From Streptomyces sp. NBC_01264 (GTDB lineage: Bacteria; Actinomycetota; Actinomycetes; Streptomycetales; Streptomycetaceae): DNA of 64,000 bases. Each line of letters begins with the position of its first letter. Within the stretch, counting starts at the first letter, position 1. Made by a program: the position numbers and the translations under genes. Positions 7,857 to 17,054 of this stretch are shown here, in pieces. The stretch covers positions 5,022,001-5,086,000 of the forward strand of contig NZ_JAPEOX010000001.1 of the NCBI RefSeq assembly GCF_026340675.1. Direction: 5' to 3'. The notes below the pieces were generated by a model. It ran no database searches. It was given only the letters and a program-made list of their open reading frames with translations, and was not told the DNA's origin.

Positions 7857-9073
7857 CGGGGTCCGGTGTGACGGGGTCCGGGATGGAGGGGTCCGGTGCG
7901 ACGGGCCTCAAGGCCTCCGCCGGGCGGGCGCTGGCCCGGGTCAGCGGGCAGGCGCTGGGGCCGTACCAGAGCGCCGTGGTCCGCATCGGATTCGCCGGGA
8001 CCTGGCTGTTCTTCCTGCTGCGGGAGCTCCCGAACCGCCACGAGCTGTACGGGCCGGACGGACCGTGGAGCTGGGAGCTGGCGCGGCGGCTGATCGACTC
8101 GAACCGCGCCTTCACGGTGCTGATGTGGTCGGACTCGGCGCTCTGGTTCGAGATCGTCTACGCGGTGGCCGTGCTGTCGTCCGCCCTGCTGATGCTGGGC
8201 TGGCGCACCCGGGCGACCTCCGTGGTGTTCATGGTCGGCGTGCTGTCCCTGCAGAACCGCAGCGTCTTCATGGGCGACGGCGGGGACAACGTCATCCACC
8301 TGATGGCGATCTACCTCGTGCTGACCCGGTGCGCACAGGTCTGGTCGCTGGACGCCCGCCGTGCCCGCCGCCTCGGCGCGGCCTCGGCCGGGCGGGCGGG
8401 GCCGGTGCTGTGGGGCGTGCTCGGGGCGGTGTTCGCGTACGGGGCGGTGACCGGGGGGTTCAGCACCGGCTGGCTGGTGGCCTTCACGGCCCTGTGGGTG
8501 CTCGCCGCCCTGTGGTGGATGGTCGACCGCTACGAGCCGGAGGGGGAGGGGCGGGCCGTCCTCGACGTCCTGGCCAACCTGCTGCACAACGCCGGGATGC
8601 TGGTGATCATGGTGGAGGTCTGCCTGATCTACGCCACGGCCGGCTGGTACAAGATCCAGGGGTCGCGGTGGCAGGACGGCACGGCGCTGTACTACCCGCT
8701 GAACCTGGACTACTTCACCCCGTGGCCCGGGGTCTCGGCCTTTCTCGCGAGCAGCGGGACGCTGGTGATGCTGCTGTCGTACGGGACGGTCGCGGTTCAG
8801 GTGGCCTTTCCGTTCACGGTGTTCAACCGGCGGATCAAGAACGTGCTGCTGGCGTTGATGATGCTGGAGCATGCGGGGATCGCGGTGCTGTTGGGGTTGC
8901 CGTTCTTCTCGTTGGCGATGATCGCCGCTGACGCGGTGTTTCTGCCGACGGCGTTCCTGGTCTGGCTCGGGGCGCGGGTCGCTGCGCGGCGGGTGGGTCG
9001 GGGGCGGCCCGTCCCGGAACCGGAGCCGTACGCGGATCCGGAGCCCGCGCTCCCCAGCCCCGTTCCGCGCTGA
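7841..9073 (+). CDS. HTTM domain membrane protein
   Basis: This polytopic protein has 410 residues. GTG at 7841 was chosen because GGGAG lies 5 bp upstream; a GTG at 7853 in a GTGA overlap and the ATG at 7883 are alternatives. It has a short Gly/Ser/Thr leader made of VTGSG-like repeats and about eight to ten membrane segments. Motifs including RIGFAGTWLFFL, a GDGGDNVIHL loop and YATAGWYKIQGSRWQDG match the horizontally transferred transmembrane (HTTM) family related to vitamin K-dependent gamma-carboxylase. The substrate is unknown. It is coupled to the DUF5819 gene. Confidence 0.78.
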   Translation: MVDGVTGSGVTGSGMEGSGATGLKASAGRALARVSGQALGPYQSAVVRIGFAGTWLFFLLRELPNRHELYGPDGPWSWELARRLIDSNRAFTVLMWSDSALWFEIVYAVAVLSSALLMLGWRTRATSVVFMVGVLSLQNRSVFMGDGGDNVIHLMAIYLVLTRCAQVWSLDARRARRLGAASAGRAGPVLWGVLGAVFAYGAVTGGFSTGWLVAFTALWVLAALWWMVDRYEPEGEGRAVLDVLANLLHNAGMLVIMVEVCLIYATAGWYKIQGSRWQDGTALYYPLNLDYFTPWPGVSAFLASSGTLVMLLSYGTVAVQVAFPFTVFNRRIKNVLLALMMLEHAGIAVLLGLPFFSLAMIAADAVFLPTAFLVWLGARVAARRVGRGRPVPEPEPYADPEPALPSPVPR

Positions 9074-9094
9074 GGCTTGGCCCTGCGGGGCTTG

Positions 9095-9266
9095 TCCCCT
9101 ACCCGCCCTTCCACCATCCCCCAGACTCCGTCCGGGGGGACCCCAGCCGGGCTCCGCCCGGACCCGTTTCCGCGTGCGGCGCCGTTGCCGGGGGCCAGCC
9201 CCCGGACCCCCGCTCCTCAAACGCCGGAGGGGCTGGATCTTCGCCGGAGGAAGGGCGGGTAGGGGG
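9095..9266. repeat. Intergenic interspersed inverted repeat, copy A
   Basis: The 228-bp gap before the methyltransferase gene holds a mosaic also seen near 18.5 and 23.2 kb. A left arm CCCCTACCCGCCCTTCCAC near 9096 is complementary to a right arm near 9249-9265 (GAAGGGCGGGTAGGGG). Between them lie GC-rich inverted arms and the segment CTCCTCAAACGCCGGAGGGG at 9213-9232. No reading frame of interest is present. Confidence 0.7.
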
Positions 9267-9301
9267 AGGAGCGGGTGCTGAGGGGACCGTACGCTCGGCG
9301 T

Positions 9302-10063
9302 ATGAGTGAGTACGGGAGTCCCGAGGAGATCGCACGGCAGTGGCAGGGGGCTGCCGAGAGGCAGGACCTGGTCCTCCTCGACGGGTTCCACGCGCTGAAG
9401 CACGCCCTGCGGTTCGGGGCGGACGTGCGCTTCGCCGTCGCCGAGGAGCCGGAGGCCGTACGGGGCCTCGCGCGGGAGCTGGCTCCGGATGTGGAGGCGG
9501 ACGTCGCGCGGCTCGTGCGGCGGGCTCCGCTCAAGGGGCTGCTGGCGCGGGTGCACCCCACCGGGGTGGCGGCGCTCGCGGTCCGGCCCGGTCGGGCCGA
9601 GGGGCGGGCGCGGCTCGACGCACGGCCCCGGACGGCCCCGATCGTGCTCCTCGACAACCCCCGCAACCTGGGCAACGTCGGAGCCGTCGTCCGGCTCGCC
9701 GCAGGCTTCGGCGCCACCGGCGTGGTCACCCGGGGGGATCTGGACCCCTGGCACCCCAATGTGGTCCGGGCCGGCGCGGGGCTGCACTACGCCACGACCG
9801 TGGACCGGGTGGAGCTCGACACGCTGCCGCCCGGCCCCCTGTACGCCCTCGATCCGGAGGGCGAGGACATCCGCGCCCTCACCCTCCCGGACGAGGCCCT
9901 GCTGGCCTTCGGCTCCGAACGCCACGGCATCTCGCCCGAGCTGCGCGCCCGCGCCGATCACCTGGTGTCCCTGCCGATGCGGCCGCAGGTCTCCAGCTAC
10001 AACCTGGCCACCAGCGTGGCCATGACCCTCTTCCACTGGGGCGGGCCCAGGGAGAGCCTCTAG
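9302..10063 (+). CDS. TrmH/SpoU family RNA 2'-O-methyltransferase
   Basis: This protein has 253 residues from the ATG at 9302; a GTG nine codons upstream is possible. The C-terminal half has the SPOUT knot motifs: LLDNPRNLGNVGAVVRLAAGFG (motif 1 region), FGSERHGIS (motif 2) and LPMRPQVSSYNLATSVAM (motif 3). The N-terminal part is a substrate-binding extension. These enzymes methylate the ribose of a specific rRNA or tRNA nucleotide using SAM; the site is not predictable. The stop codon overlaps the convergent paaN stop in a CTAG. Confidence 0.88.
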   Translation: MSEYGSPEEIARQWQGAAERQDLVLLDGFHALKHALRFGADVRFAVAEEPEAVRGLARELAPDVEADVARLVRRAPLKGLLARVHPTGVAALAVRPGRAEGRARLDARPRTAPIVLLDNPRNLGNVGAVVRLAAGFGATGVVTRGDLDPWHPNVVRAGAGLHYATTVDRVELDTLPPGPLYALDPEGEDIRALTLPDEALLAFGSERHGISPELRARADHLVSLPMRPQVSSYNLATSVAMTLFHWGGPRESL

Positions 10064-11742
10064 CCCTGGCGGCGGACCTCCACCACGCGGAAGCGGTTCG
10101 AGACGAACGCCCCGTCGCACAGCGCGGCGTTCGCCGCCGGGTTGCCGCCGGAGCCGTGGAGGTCGGAGAAGGCCGCGGTCTGGTTCACATAGACCCCGCC
10201 CGTCAGGTTCAGCGAGAGCTGCGCCGACTCCTCCAGGCAGACCTCCTCGATGGCCCGCTCGGTGTCCGCGGACGTGGTGTACGCGCCGACCGTCATCGCG
10301 CCCTTCTCGCGGACCGTGCGCCGCAGCAGGTCGAGGGCGCTCTGCGTGGAGTCGACCGCCACCGCGAAGGAGACCGGGCCGAAGCACTCGGAGAGGTAGG
10401 GGGCGGAGTCGTCCGGCTTGGCGGAGTCCAGCTTCACCATCACCGGGGTGCGCACGACCGCGCCCGGGAACTCGGGGTTCGTCACCTCGCGCGAGGCCAG
10501 CGCGACCTCGCCGAGCCCGGCCGCCGCCTCCAGGCGGGCCTTGACGTCCGGGTTGACCAGGGCGCCGAGCAGGGCGTTGGCCCGTGCGTCGTCGCCGAGC
10601 AGGCCGCCCACCGCGCCCGCGAGGTCCGAGACGACCTCGTCGTAGGACTTGTGCCCGGCGTCGGTCTCGATGCCGTCGCGCGGGATCAGCAGGTTCTGCG
10701 GGGTGGTGCACATCTGGCCGCTGTAGAGGGACAGGGAGAAGGCCAGGTTGGACAGCATGCCCTTGTAGTTGTCGGTGGAGTCCAGGACGACGGTGTTGAC
10801 GCCGGCCTTCTCCGTGTAGACCTGCGCCTGGCGGGCGTTGGCCTCCAGCCAGTCACCGAACTCGGTGGACCCGGTGTAGTCGATGACCTTGATCTCGGGC
10901 CGGACGGCGAGCTCCTTGGCGATGCCCTCGCCCGGACGCTCCACGGCCAGCGCGACCAGGTTCGGGTCGAAGCCGGCGTCGGCGAGGACCTCGCGGGCCA
11001 CCTGGACGGTCAGCGCCAGCGGGAGCACGGCGCGCGGGTGCGGCTTGACCAGCACCGGGTTGCCCGTGGCCAGGGAGGCGAAGATGCCCGGGTAGCCGTT
11101 CCAGGTGGGGAAGGTGTTGCAGCCGATCATCAGGGAGATGCCGCGCGGCACGGCCGTGAAGGTCTTGCCGAGCTCCAGTGGGTCCTTCTTGCCCTGCGGC
11201 TTCGACCAGTCGGCCTGCCCCGGGACGCGGGTCTGCTCCTCGTAGGCGTAGGCCACCGCTTCGAGACCGCGGTCCTGTGCGTGCGGGCCGCCCGCCTGGA
11301 ACGCCATCATGAAGGCCTGGCCGCTGGTGTGCATGACGGCGTGCGCGAACTCGTGCGTCCGCGCCGAGATCCGGGCCAGGATCTCGATGCAGACCAGGGC
11401 GCGCGCCTCGGGCCCGGCGTCCCGCCAGGCGCCCATGCCGGCCCGCATCGCGGGCAGCAGCACCTCCGGGTCCACGTGCGGGTACTCGACGCCGAGCTCC
11501 ACGCCGTACGGGGAGGTCTCCGCGCCCGTCCAGCCGTCGGTGCCGGGCTGTCCGAGGTCGAGCCGGGTGCCGCGCAGCGCCTCGAAGGCGGCGAGGCCGT
11601 CGGCCGGCGCGGTCTCGCCGTACGCCTTGGGGTGCTCGGGGTGCGGGGACCAGTAGGCGCGGCTGCGGATGGTGGCCAGCGCCTGGTCCAGAGTGGGCCG
11701 GTGCTTGGCGGACAGCTGGGGGACGGTGAGCTCGGCGGCCAT
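10060..11742 (-). CDS. paaN: PaaN, phenylacetate degradation aldehyde dehydrogenase family protein
   Basis: This protein has 560 residues. The ATG was chosen because AGGAG lies 12 bp upstream and MAAELTV begins the conserved region. It has the aldehyde dehydrogenase fold with VLVKPHPRAVLPLAL, TGSTEFGDWLE, and the catalytic-cysteine region SLYSGQMCTTPQNLL. This longer form is the PaaN of Gram-positive paa loci, proposed to oxidise the ring-opened semialdehyde. It is divergent from paaH with a PaaR-type operator between them, supporting membership of the phenylacetate regulon. Confidence 0.88.
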   Translation of the reverse strand: MAAELTVPQLSAKHRPTLDQALATIRSRAYWSPHPEHPKAYGETAPADGLAAFEALRGTRLDLGQPGTDGWTGAETSPYGVELGVEYPHVDPEVLLPAMRAGMGAWRDAGPEARALVCIEILARISARTHEFAHAVMHTSGQAFMMAFQAGGPHAQDRGLEAVAYAYEEQTRVPGQADWSKPQGKKDPLELGKTFTAVPRGISLMIGCNTFPTWNGYPGIFASLATGNPVLVKPHPRAVLPLALTVQVAREVLADAGFDPNLVALAVERPGEGIAKELAVRPEIKVIDYTGSTEFGDWLEANARQAQVYTEKAGVNTVVLDSTDNYKGMLSNLAFSLSLYSGQMCTTPQNLLIPRDGIETDAGHKSYDEVVSDLAGAVGGLLGDDARANALLGALVNPDVKARLEAAAGLGEVALASREVTNPEFPGAVVRTPVMVKLDSAKPDDSAPYLSECFGPVSFAVAVDSTQSALDLLRRTVREKGAMTVGAYTTSADTERAIEEVCLEESAQLSLNLTGGVYVNQTAAFSDLHGSGGNPAANAALCDGAFVSNRFRVVEVRRQG

Positions 11743-11829
11743 CAGGGACCAACTCCTCTTTGAGCCGGGCGGGATCAGGCGATCGGGGCAGGCAAGAAGG
11801 GATGAACAAGAGCAGACTGGAGTTAGAGT

Positions 11830-11847
11830 AACCGAACGATCGGTCGG
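11830..11847. promoter_or_regulatory. PaaR-type operator between paaN and paaH
   Basis: AACCGAACGATCGGTCGG matches the minus-strand sequence upstream of paaA over all 18 bp. It sits in the 157-bp divergent gap, 88 bp from paaN and 53 bp from paaH, so one bound repressor could control both directions. Confidence 0.75.
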
Positions 11848-11899
11848 GACAAGAGGGCCCGGCAGACCTGTGGACAAGTCTGTGCGGGAGGATCTGGGC

Positions 11900-13462
11900 A
11901 TGACAGCAATCGAGCGGTCCCGCACAGTGGCGGTCGTCGGCGCCGGCACCATGGGGCAGGGCATCGCCCAGGTCGCCCTTCTCGCAGGTCACCGGGTGCT
12001 GATCTACGACATCAACGCCGCACTGGCCTCCGACGCGGTCGGGTTCGTCCAGGACCGGGTCGAGCGGATGGCCGCGAAGGGCCGGCTGGACCGGGCCGAG
12101 GCAGAGGCCGCGATCGGCCGGATCGGTGCTGCGGCCGGTCTCGCCGAGCTGTCCGACGTGGCCCTCGTCGTGGAGGCGGTCGTCGAGGACGTCACCGTCA
12201 AGCGGGCGCTGTTCGCGGCGCTCGAAGAGGTGGTTTCGCCGGACGCCCTGCTGGCCACCAACACCTCCTCCCTCTCCGTCACCGAGCTCGCCGCCGGCCT
12301 CGCGCACCCGGGCCGCTTCCTGGGTCTGCACTTCTTCAACCCGGCCCCGCTGCTGCCGCTGGTCGAGGTGGTCTCCGGGTTCGCCACGGATCCGGCCGCC
12401 GCCGGCCGTGCGTACGCCACCGTCCTGGGCTGGGGGAAGACGCCGGTGCGCTGCGCCGACACCCCGGGCTTCATCGTCAACCGGATCGCCCGGCCCTTCT
12501 ACGCCGAGGCCTTCGCGGTGTACGAGGAGCAGGGCGCCGACCCGGCCACCATCGACGCCGTGCTCCGCGAGAGCGGCGGCTTCAAGATGGGCCCCTTCGC
12601 GCTGACCGACCTGATCGGCCAGGACGTCAACGAGGCCGTCACCCGCTCGGTGTGGGAGTCCTTCTTCCGCAGTCCCAAGTTCACCCCGTCCCTCGCGCAG
12701 CGCCGGCTGGTCCAGTCGGGCCGCCTCGGCCGCAAGTCGGGCCACGGCTGGTACCCGTACGGCCCGGATGCGAAGGCCCCGGCCCCGCACACCGCCGGCC
12801 CTGAAGAGGCGCCCGAGAAGGTGACCGTCGTCGGTGACCTCGGACCGGCGGCCGGGCTCCCGGACCTCCTGGAGGAGGCCGGGATCGCGGTCACGGCCGT
12901 CGGGCACGGGGGTCCGTACATCCAGCTGCCCGGCGAGGGGCAGCTCGTGCTCGCCGACGGCAAGACGGCGATCGAGTTCGCCGACGTCGTCTACTTCGAC
13001 CTCGCCTTCGACTACCGCGACGCCACCCGGATCGCGCTCTCCGTCAGCGAGGACACGAGCGAGCGGACGCTTTCCGAGGCCGTGGGGCTGTTCCAGAAGC
13101 TCGGCAAGAAGGTCTCCGTCATCGGCGACGTCCCGGGCATGATCGTCGCCCGGACGGTCGCGATGCTGATCGACCTCACCGCCGACGCCGTCGCGCGCGG
13201 GGTGGCGGGCGCCGAGGACATCGACACAGCGATGCGGCTCGGGGTCAACTATCCGGTGGGCCCGGCCGCATGGCACGACCGGCTCGGCCGCGACTGGGCG
13301 TACGACCTGCTGCACCACCTCGACGAGCGGTGTCCGGGCGGCCGGTACGCGCCGTCGCTGGCGCTGTACAAGCTCGGCTACGCGGCGGGCGAGGACGAGG
13401 GCCCGGAGGATGAGAGCCCGGAGGACGAGGGCCCGGACGACGAGGCGGGGGAGACCGAATGA
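11900..13462 (+). CDS. paaH: PaaH-type 3-hydroxyacyl-CoA dehydrogenase
   Basis: This protein has 520 residues; the ATG has GGGAGG 8 bp upstream. The N-terminus carries the NAD-binding motif VVGAGTMGQGIAQVA, followed by the LGLHFFNPAPLLPLVEVV signature with its catalytic His and by a TPGFIVNRIARPF segment. A second NAD-domain-like and 3HCDH C-terminal repeat follows (residues about 300-490), as in the 500-residue PaaH class that oxidises 3-hydroxyadipyl-CoA. The last 25 residues form an acidic repeat tail (EGPEDE units), an unusual low-complexity ending. It overlaps the TetR gene by 4 nt. Confidence 0.88.
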   Translation: MTAIERSRTVAVVGAGTMGQGIAQVALLAGHRVLIYDINAALASDAVGFVQDRVERMAAKGRLDRAEAEAAIGRIGAAAGLAELSDVALVVEAVVEDVTVKRALFAALEEVVSPDALLATNTSSLSVTELAAGLAHPGRFLGLHFFNPAPLLPLVEVVSGFATDPAAAGRAYATVLGWGKTPVRCADTPGFIVNRIARPFYAEAFAVYEEQGADPATIDAVLRESGGFKMGPFALTDLIGQDVNEAVTRSVWESFFRSPKFTPSLAQRRLVQSGRLGRKSGHGWYPYGPDAKAPAPHTAGPEEAPEKVTVVGDLGPAAGLPDLLEEAGIAVTAVGHGGPYIQLPGEGQLVLADGKTAIEFADVVYFDLAFDYRDATRIALSVSEDTSERTLSEAVGLFQKLGKKVSVIGDVPGMIVARTVAMLIDLTADAVARGVAGAEDIDTAMRLGVNYPVGPAAWHDRLGRDWAYDLLHHLDERCPGGRYAPSLALYKLGYAAGEDEGPEDESPEDEGPDDEAGETE

Positions 13463-14046
13463 CCACGGCCAAGCGGGACACGTACACGCCCGAGACGCTG
13501 CTGTCCGTCGCCGTCCAGGTCTTCATCGAGCGCGGCTACGACGGCACCTCGATGGAGCACCTCTCCAAGGCGGCCGGCATCTCGAAGTCCTCGATCTACC
13601 ACCACGTCGCCGGCAAGGAGGAGCTGCTCCACCGCGCCGTCAGCCGGGCCCTGGACGAGCTCTTCGCGGTCCTGGCGGAGCCGGGGGCGATACGGGGCCG
13701 CGCGGTCGAGCGCGTCGAGTACGTCACGCGCCGCACGGTCGAGGTCCTGGCCCGGGAGCTGCCCTACGTGACCCTGCTGCTGCGGGTCCGGGGCAACACC
13801 CGTACCGAGCGCTGGGCCCTGGAGCGCCGCCGCGAGTTCGACCACCAGGTCGCGGAGCTGCTGAAGGCCGCCGCCGCCGAGGGCGATCTGCGGGCGGACG
13901 TGGACATCCGGCTCGCGACCCGGCTGCTCTTCGGCATGGTCAACTCCCTGGTCGAGTGGTACCGCCCGCACCCCGGCACGACCCCCGACCAGCTCGCGGA
14001 CGCGGTGGTCAGCATGGCCCTGGACGGCCTGCGCGCGCAGCGCTGA
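13459..14046 (+). CDS. paaR: TetR family regulator, probable PaaR
   Basis: This protein has 195 residues and starts at an ATG overlapping the paaH stop (ATGA). Residues 12-58 form the TetR helix-turn-helix (GTSMEHLSKAAGISKSSIYHH). The C-terminal domain is helical and presumably binds the inducer. Location inside the paa locus and the repeated 18-bp palindrome upstream of paaA and between paaN and paaH make it the likely PaaR repressor responding to phenylacetyl-CoA. The family is seen directly; the ligand and operator assignment is inference. Confidence 0.82.
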   Translation: MTTAKRDTYTPETLLSVAVQVFIERGYDGTSMEHLSKAAGISKSSIYHHVAGKEELLHRAVSRALDELFAVLAEPGAIRGRAVERVEYVTRRTVEVLARELPYVTLLLRVRGNTRTERWALERRREFDHQVAELLKAAAAEGDLRADVDIRLATRLLFGMVNSLVEWYRPHPGTTPDQLADAVVSMALDGLRAQR

Positions 14047-14127
14047 CCGCCGCGTCCCGGGCGGCCGTGCACCCGTTGAGCAGGCGGCGCAGGCCGTCCT
14101 CGACGGCACGGGGCCATGGCCGCGTGG

Positions 14128-14715
14128 TCAGTCCTCGGTGATCGTGGGGCCGGCGGTCTGGTCGCGGGCCAGTAGGTCGGTTTCCTCGAAGACCAGCAGG
14201 GTGCGGGTGGAGAGGACCTCCGGGATGGACTGGAGGCGGGTCAGGACCAGTTCGCGCAGGGTGCGGTTGTCCGGGGTGTGGACCAGGAGCAGGACGTCGA
14301 AATCGCCGCTGACCAGGGCGATGTGGGCAGCTCCCGGGAGCTCGCGGAGCTGTTCGCGGACCGTGCGCCAGGAGTTCTGGACGATCTTCAGGGTGATGTA
14401 GGCGGAGGCGCCCTGGCCCGCGCGTTCGTGGTTGACGCGGGCGGTGAACCCGCGGATCACCCCGTCGTCGATGAGCCGGTTGATCCGGGCGTAGGCATTG
14501 GCCCGGGACACGTGGACCTGCTCGGCGACGGAGCGTATCGAGGCGCGGCCGTCCGCCTGGAGCAGGCGCACGATCGACCGGTCGATCGGGTCGAGCGGGC
14601 GGGGCGGCGCAGCGGGCGGCCCGGGGGATACCGGCGGTACGGTCGCGCCCCCGAGTGCGCCCCCCGCCGGGGAAGCCGCACCGGAACCCGCTCCGGCCAT
14701 TTGTTCATCCGTCAT
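14128..14715 (-). CDS. bkdR: Lrp/AsnC family regulator of the bkd operon (BkdR-like)
   Basis: This protein has 195 residues. A Gly/Ala/Pro-rich leader of about 40 residues precedes the winged helix (LDPIDRSIVRLLQADGRASI, then VHVSRANAYARINRLIDDG). The RAM ligand-binding domain follows (ALVSGDFDVLLLVHTPDN). Lrp-type regulators sense amino acids; those divergent from bkd operons respond to branched-chain amino acids or their oxoacids. It is divergent from bkdA across 177 bp. Confidence 0.83.
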   Translation of the reverse strand: MTDEQMAGAGSGAASPAGGALGGATVPPVSPGPPAAPPRPLDPIDRSIVRLLQADGRASIRSVAEQVHVSRANAYARINRLIDDGVIRGFTARVNHERAGQGASAYITLKIVQNSWRTVREQLRELPGAAHIALVSGDFDVLLLVHTPDNRTLRELVLTRLQSIPEVLSTRTLLVFEETDLLARDQTAGPTITED

Positions 14716-14815
14716 CGCCCGATGCCTGCCTCTCCTGGACGTCCTGCACCCATACCAGGGCGTCGACGCCACTTTGTCCACAGCCTGGCGCCGCCTGTAG
14801 CCAAATTGCCGGGAC

Positions 14816-14833
14816 AACCGAACAATCGGTAGG
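14816..14833. promoter_or_regulatory. PaaR-like operator variant upstream of the first bkd operon
   Basis: AACCGAACAATCGGTAGG differs from the two paa operators at only 2 of 18 positions, although it loses the central CG. It lies 60 bp upstream of the bkdA ATG and 101 bp from the divergent Lrp gene. Cross-control by PaaR is a hypothesis. Confidence 0.5.
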
Positions 14834-14892
14834 TGAGGGGCCTCACACCCGAGGCCTCCCTGCCCGCTTCCCACGAGGAGGTGTACGCCGCC

Positions 14893-16044
14893 ATGACGGT
14901 CCAAGAGCTGCCCGGTGCCGGTGCGTCCCACCGCTCCACCCCGCCGCCCGCCTGGAGGCCCCGTACGGATGCCGCCCCGCTGCTCCCGGACCCCGAGCCG
15001 TACCGGGTGCTGGGCACCCCGGCCGCCGACCGGCTCGACCCCGAGCTGATGCGCCGGTGCTACGCCGAGCTGGTGCGCGGCCGCCGCTACAACGCCCAGG
15101 CCACCGCCCTCACCCGGCAGGGCCGTCTGGCCGTATATCCCTCCACCGTCGGCCAGGAGGCGTGCGAGATCGCCGCAGCCATGGTCCTGGAGGAGCAGGA
15201 CTGGCTCTTCCCGAGCTACCGCGACACCCTGGCGGCCGTGGCGCGCGGACTGGATCCCGTACAGGCCCTGACGCTGCTGCGCGGCGACTGGCACACCGGG
15301 TACGACCCGCGCGAGCACCGGATAGCCCCCCTCTCGACCCCCCTCGCCACGCAGCTGCCGCACGCGGTCGGCCTGGCGCACGCCGCCCGGCTGCGCGGTG
15401 ACGACGTGGTCGCCCTCGCCATGGTCGGCGACGGCGGCACCAGCGAGGGAGATTTCCACGAGGCCATGAACTTCGCCGCCGTCTGGCAGGCGCCGGTCGT
15501 CTTCCTCGTGCAGAACAACGGCTTCGCGATCTCGGTCCCGCTCGCCAAGCAGACCGCCGCCCCGACCCTGGCCCACAAGGCCGTGGGGTACGGGATGCCC
15601 GGCCGCCTCGTCGACGGCAACGACGTCGCCGCGATGCACGAGGTGCTGTCCGAGGCGGTCCGGCGGGCCCGGTCCGGCGGCGGACCGACCATGATCGAGG
15701 CCGTCACGTACCGCATAGAGGCCCACACCAACGCCGACGACGCCACCCGCTACCGGGGCGACGCCGAGGTCGAGGCGTGGAAGGCGCACGACCCGGTCGA
15801 GCTGCTGGAGCGCGAGCTGACCGCGCGCGGCCTGCTGGACGAGGCGGGCATCCAGGCGGCCAAGGACGCCGCCGAGGCGATGGCGGCGGCACTCAGGGAC
15901 GGTATGAACGCGGAGCCCGTGCTCGACCCGATGGACCTCTTCGGACACGTCTACGCACAGCAGACCGGACAACTGCGCGAACAGGCTGCCATTCTCCGTG
16001 CCGAGCTGGAAGCGGCCGACCAGGAAGAGGGGGACGGATCATGA
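14893..16044 (+). CDS. bkdA: Branched-chain 2-oxoacid dehydrogenase E1 alpha (operon 1)
   Basis: This protein has 383 residues from the ATG at 14893, with GAGGAGG upstream; in-frame GTG codons at 14833 and 14881 are alternatives. The thiamine diphosphate motif GDGGTSEGDFHEAMNF ends in QNNGFA, typical of E1 alpha. With E1 beta and E2 it converts oxoacids of Val, Leu and Ile to isobutyryl-, isovaleryl- and 2-methylbutyryl-CoA, the starters of branched fatty acids and many polyketides. A second, divergent copy lies at 34.1 kb. No E3 gene is nearby. Confidence 0.92.
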   Translation: MTVQELPGAGASHRSTPPPAWRPRTDAAPLLPDPEPYRVLGTPAADRLDPELMRRCYAELVRGRRYNAQATALTRQGRLAVYPSTVGQEACEIAAAMVLEEQDWLFPSYRDTLAAVARGLDPVQALTLLRGDWHTGYDPREHRIAPLSTPLATQLPHAVGLAHAARLRGDDVVALAMVGDGGTSEGDFHEAMNFAAVWQAPVVFLVQNNGFAISVPLAKQTAAPTLAHKAVGYGMPGRLVDGNDVAAMHEVLSEAVRRARSGGGPTMIEAVTYRIEAHTNADDATRYRGDAEVEAWKAHDPVELLERELTARGLLDEAGIQAAKDAAEAMAAALRDGMNAEPVLDPMDLFGHVYAQQTGQLREQAAILRAELEAADQEEGDGS

Positions 16045-17054
16045 CCACGGTGGCGGTGAAGCCGTCGGCCACGAAGCCGGCGACCATGGCCCAGGCGCTG
16101 AACCGCGCGATGCGCGACGCGATGGCCGAGGACCCGACCGTCCACGTCATGGGCGAGGACGTCGGCGCGCTCGGCGGGGTCTTCCGCATCACGGACGGCC
16201 TCGCGAAGGAGTTCGGCGAGGACCGCTGCACGGACACCCCGCTCGCCGAGGCCGGCATACTCGGCGCGGCCGTCGGCATGGCCATGTACGGGCTGCGGCC
16301 GGTCGTGGAGATGCAGTTCGACGCCTTCGCGTACCCGGCCTTCGAGCAGCTGATCTCGCACGTGGCGAAGATGCGCAACCGCACGCGCGGTGCGATGCCG
16401 CTCCCGATCACCATCCGGGTGCCGTACGGCGGCGGGATCGGCGGCGTGGAGCACCACTGCGACTCCTCCGAGGCGTACTACGTGGCCACGCCCGGCCTCA
16501 CCGTCGTCACCCCGGCGACGGTCGAGGACGCGTACGGACTGCTGCGCGCCTCGATAGCCAGCGATGACCCGGTGATCTTCCTGGAGCCGAAGCGGCTCTA
16601 CTGGTCCAAGGCCGACTGGTCGCCCGAGACGCCCGCGGCCGTCCCCGGGATCGGCGAGGCACTCGTCCGGCGGACCGGCACGAGCGCGACGCTGATCACC
16701 TACGGGCCCTCCCTGCCGGTGTGCCTGGAGGCGGCCGAGGCGGCCCGCGAGGAGGGCTGGGACCTGGAGGTCGTGGACCTGCGCTCGCTGGTCCCCTTCG
16801 ACGAGGAGACCGTCGTGGCCTCCGTACGCCGGACCGGGCGCGCGGTGGTGGTCCACGAGTCCGGCGGCTTCGGCGGACCGGGCGCGGAGATCGCCGCCCG
16901 GGTCACGGAGCGGTGCTTCCACCACCTGGAGGCGCCCGTGCTGCGCGTCGCCGGCTTCGACATCCCGTATCCGCCGCCGATGCTGGAGAAGTACCACCTG
17001 CCCGGCGTGGACCGGATCCTGGACACCGTGGCCCGTCTGCAGTGGGAGAACTGA
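16041..17054 (+). CDS. bkdB: Branched-chain 2-oxoacid dehydrogenase E1 beta (operon 1)
   Basis: This protein has 337 residues and its ATG overlaps the bkdA stop (ATGA). It has the MGEDVGALGGVFRITDGL beginning, the DTPLAEAGILG motif, and the C-terminal transketolase domain with EVVDLRSLVPFDEET. Together with E1 alpha it forms the decarboxylating heterotetramer. It is about 65-70% alike by eye to the copy at 35.3 kb. Confidence 0.93.
   Translation: MTTVAVKPSATKPATMAQALNRAMRDAMAEDPTVHVMGEDVGALGGVFRITDGLAKEFGEDRCTDTPLAEAGILGAAVGMAMYGLRPVVEMQFDAFAYPAFEQLISHVAKMRNRTRGAMPLPITIRVPYGGGIGGVEHHCDSSEAYYVATPGLTVVTPATVEDAYGLLRASIASDDPVIFLEPKRLYWSKADWSPETPAAVPGIGEALVRRTGTSATLITYGPSLPVCLEAAEAAREEGWDLEVVDLRSLVPFDEETVVASVRRTGRAVVVHESGGFGGPGAEIAARVTERCFHHLEAPVLRVAGFDIPYPPPMLEKYHLPGVDRILDTVARLQWEN

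Noticed and set aside
7826..10711. Long minus-strand open frame across HTTM, methyltransferase and paaN genes
   Set aside because: It runs antisense to two recognised genes and in another frame of paaN, and its translation shows no recognisable domain.
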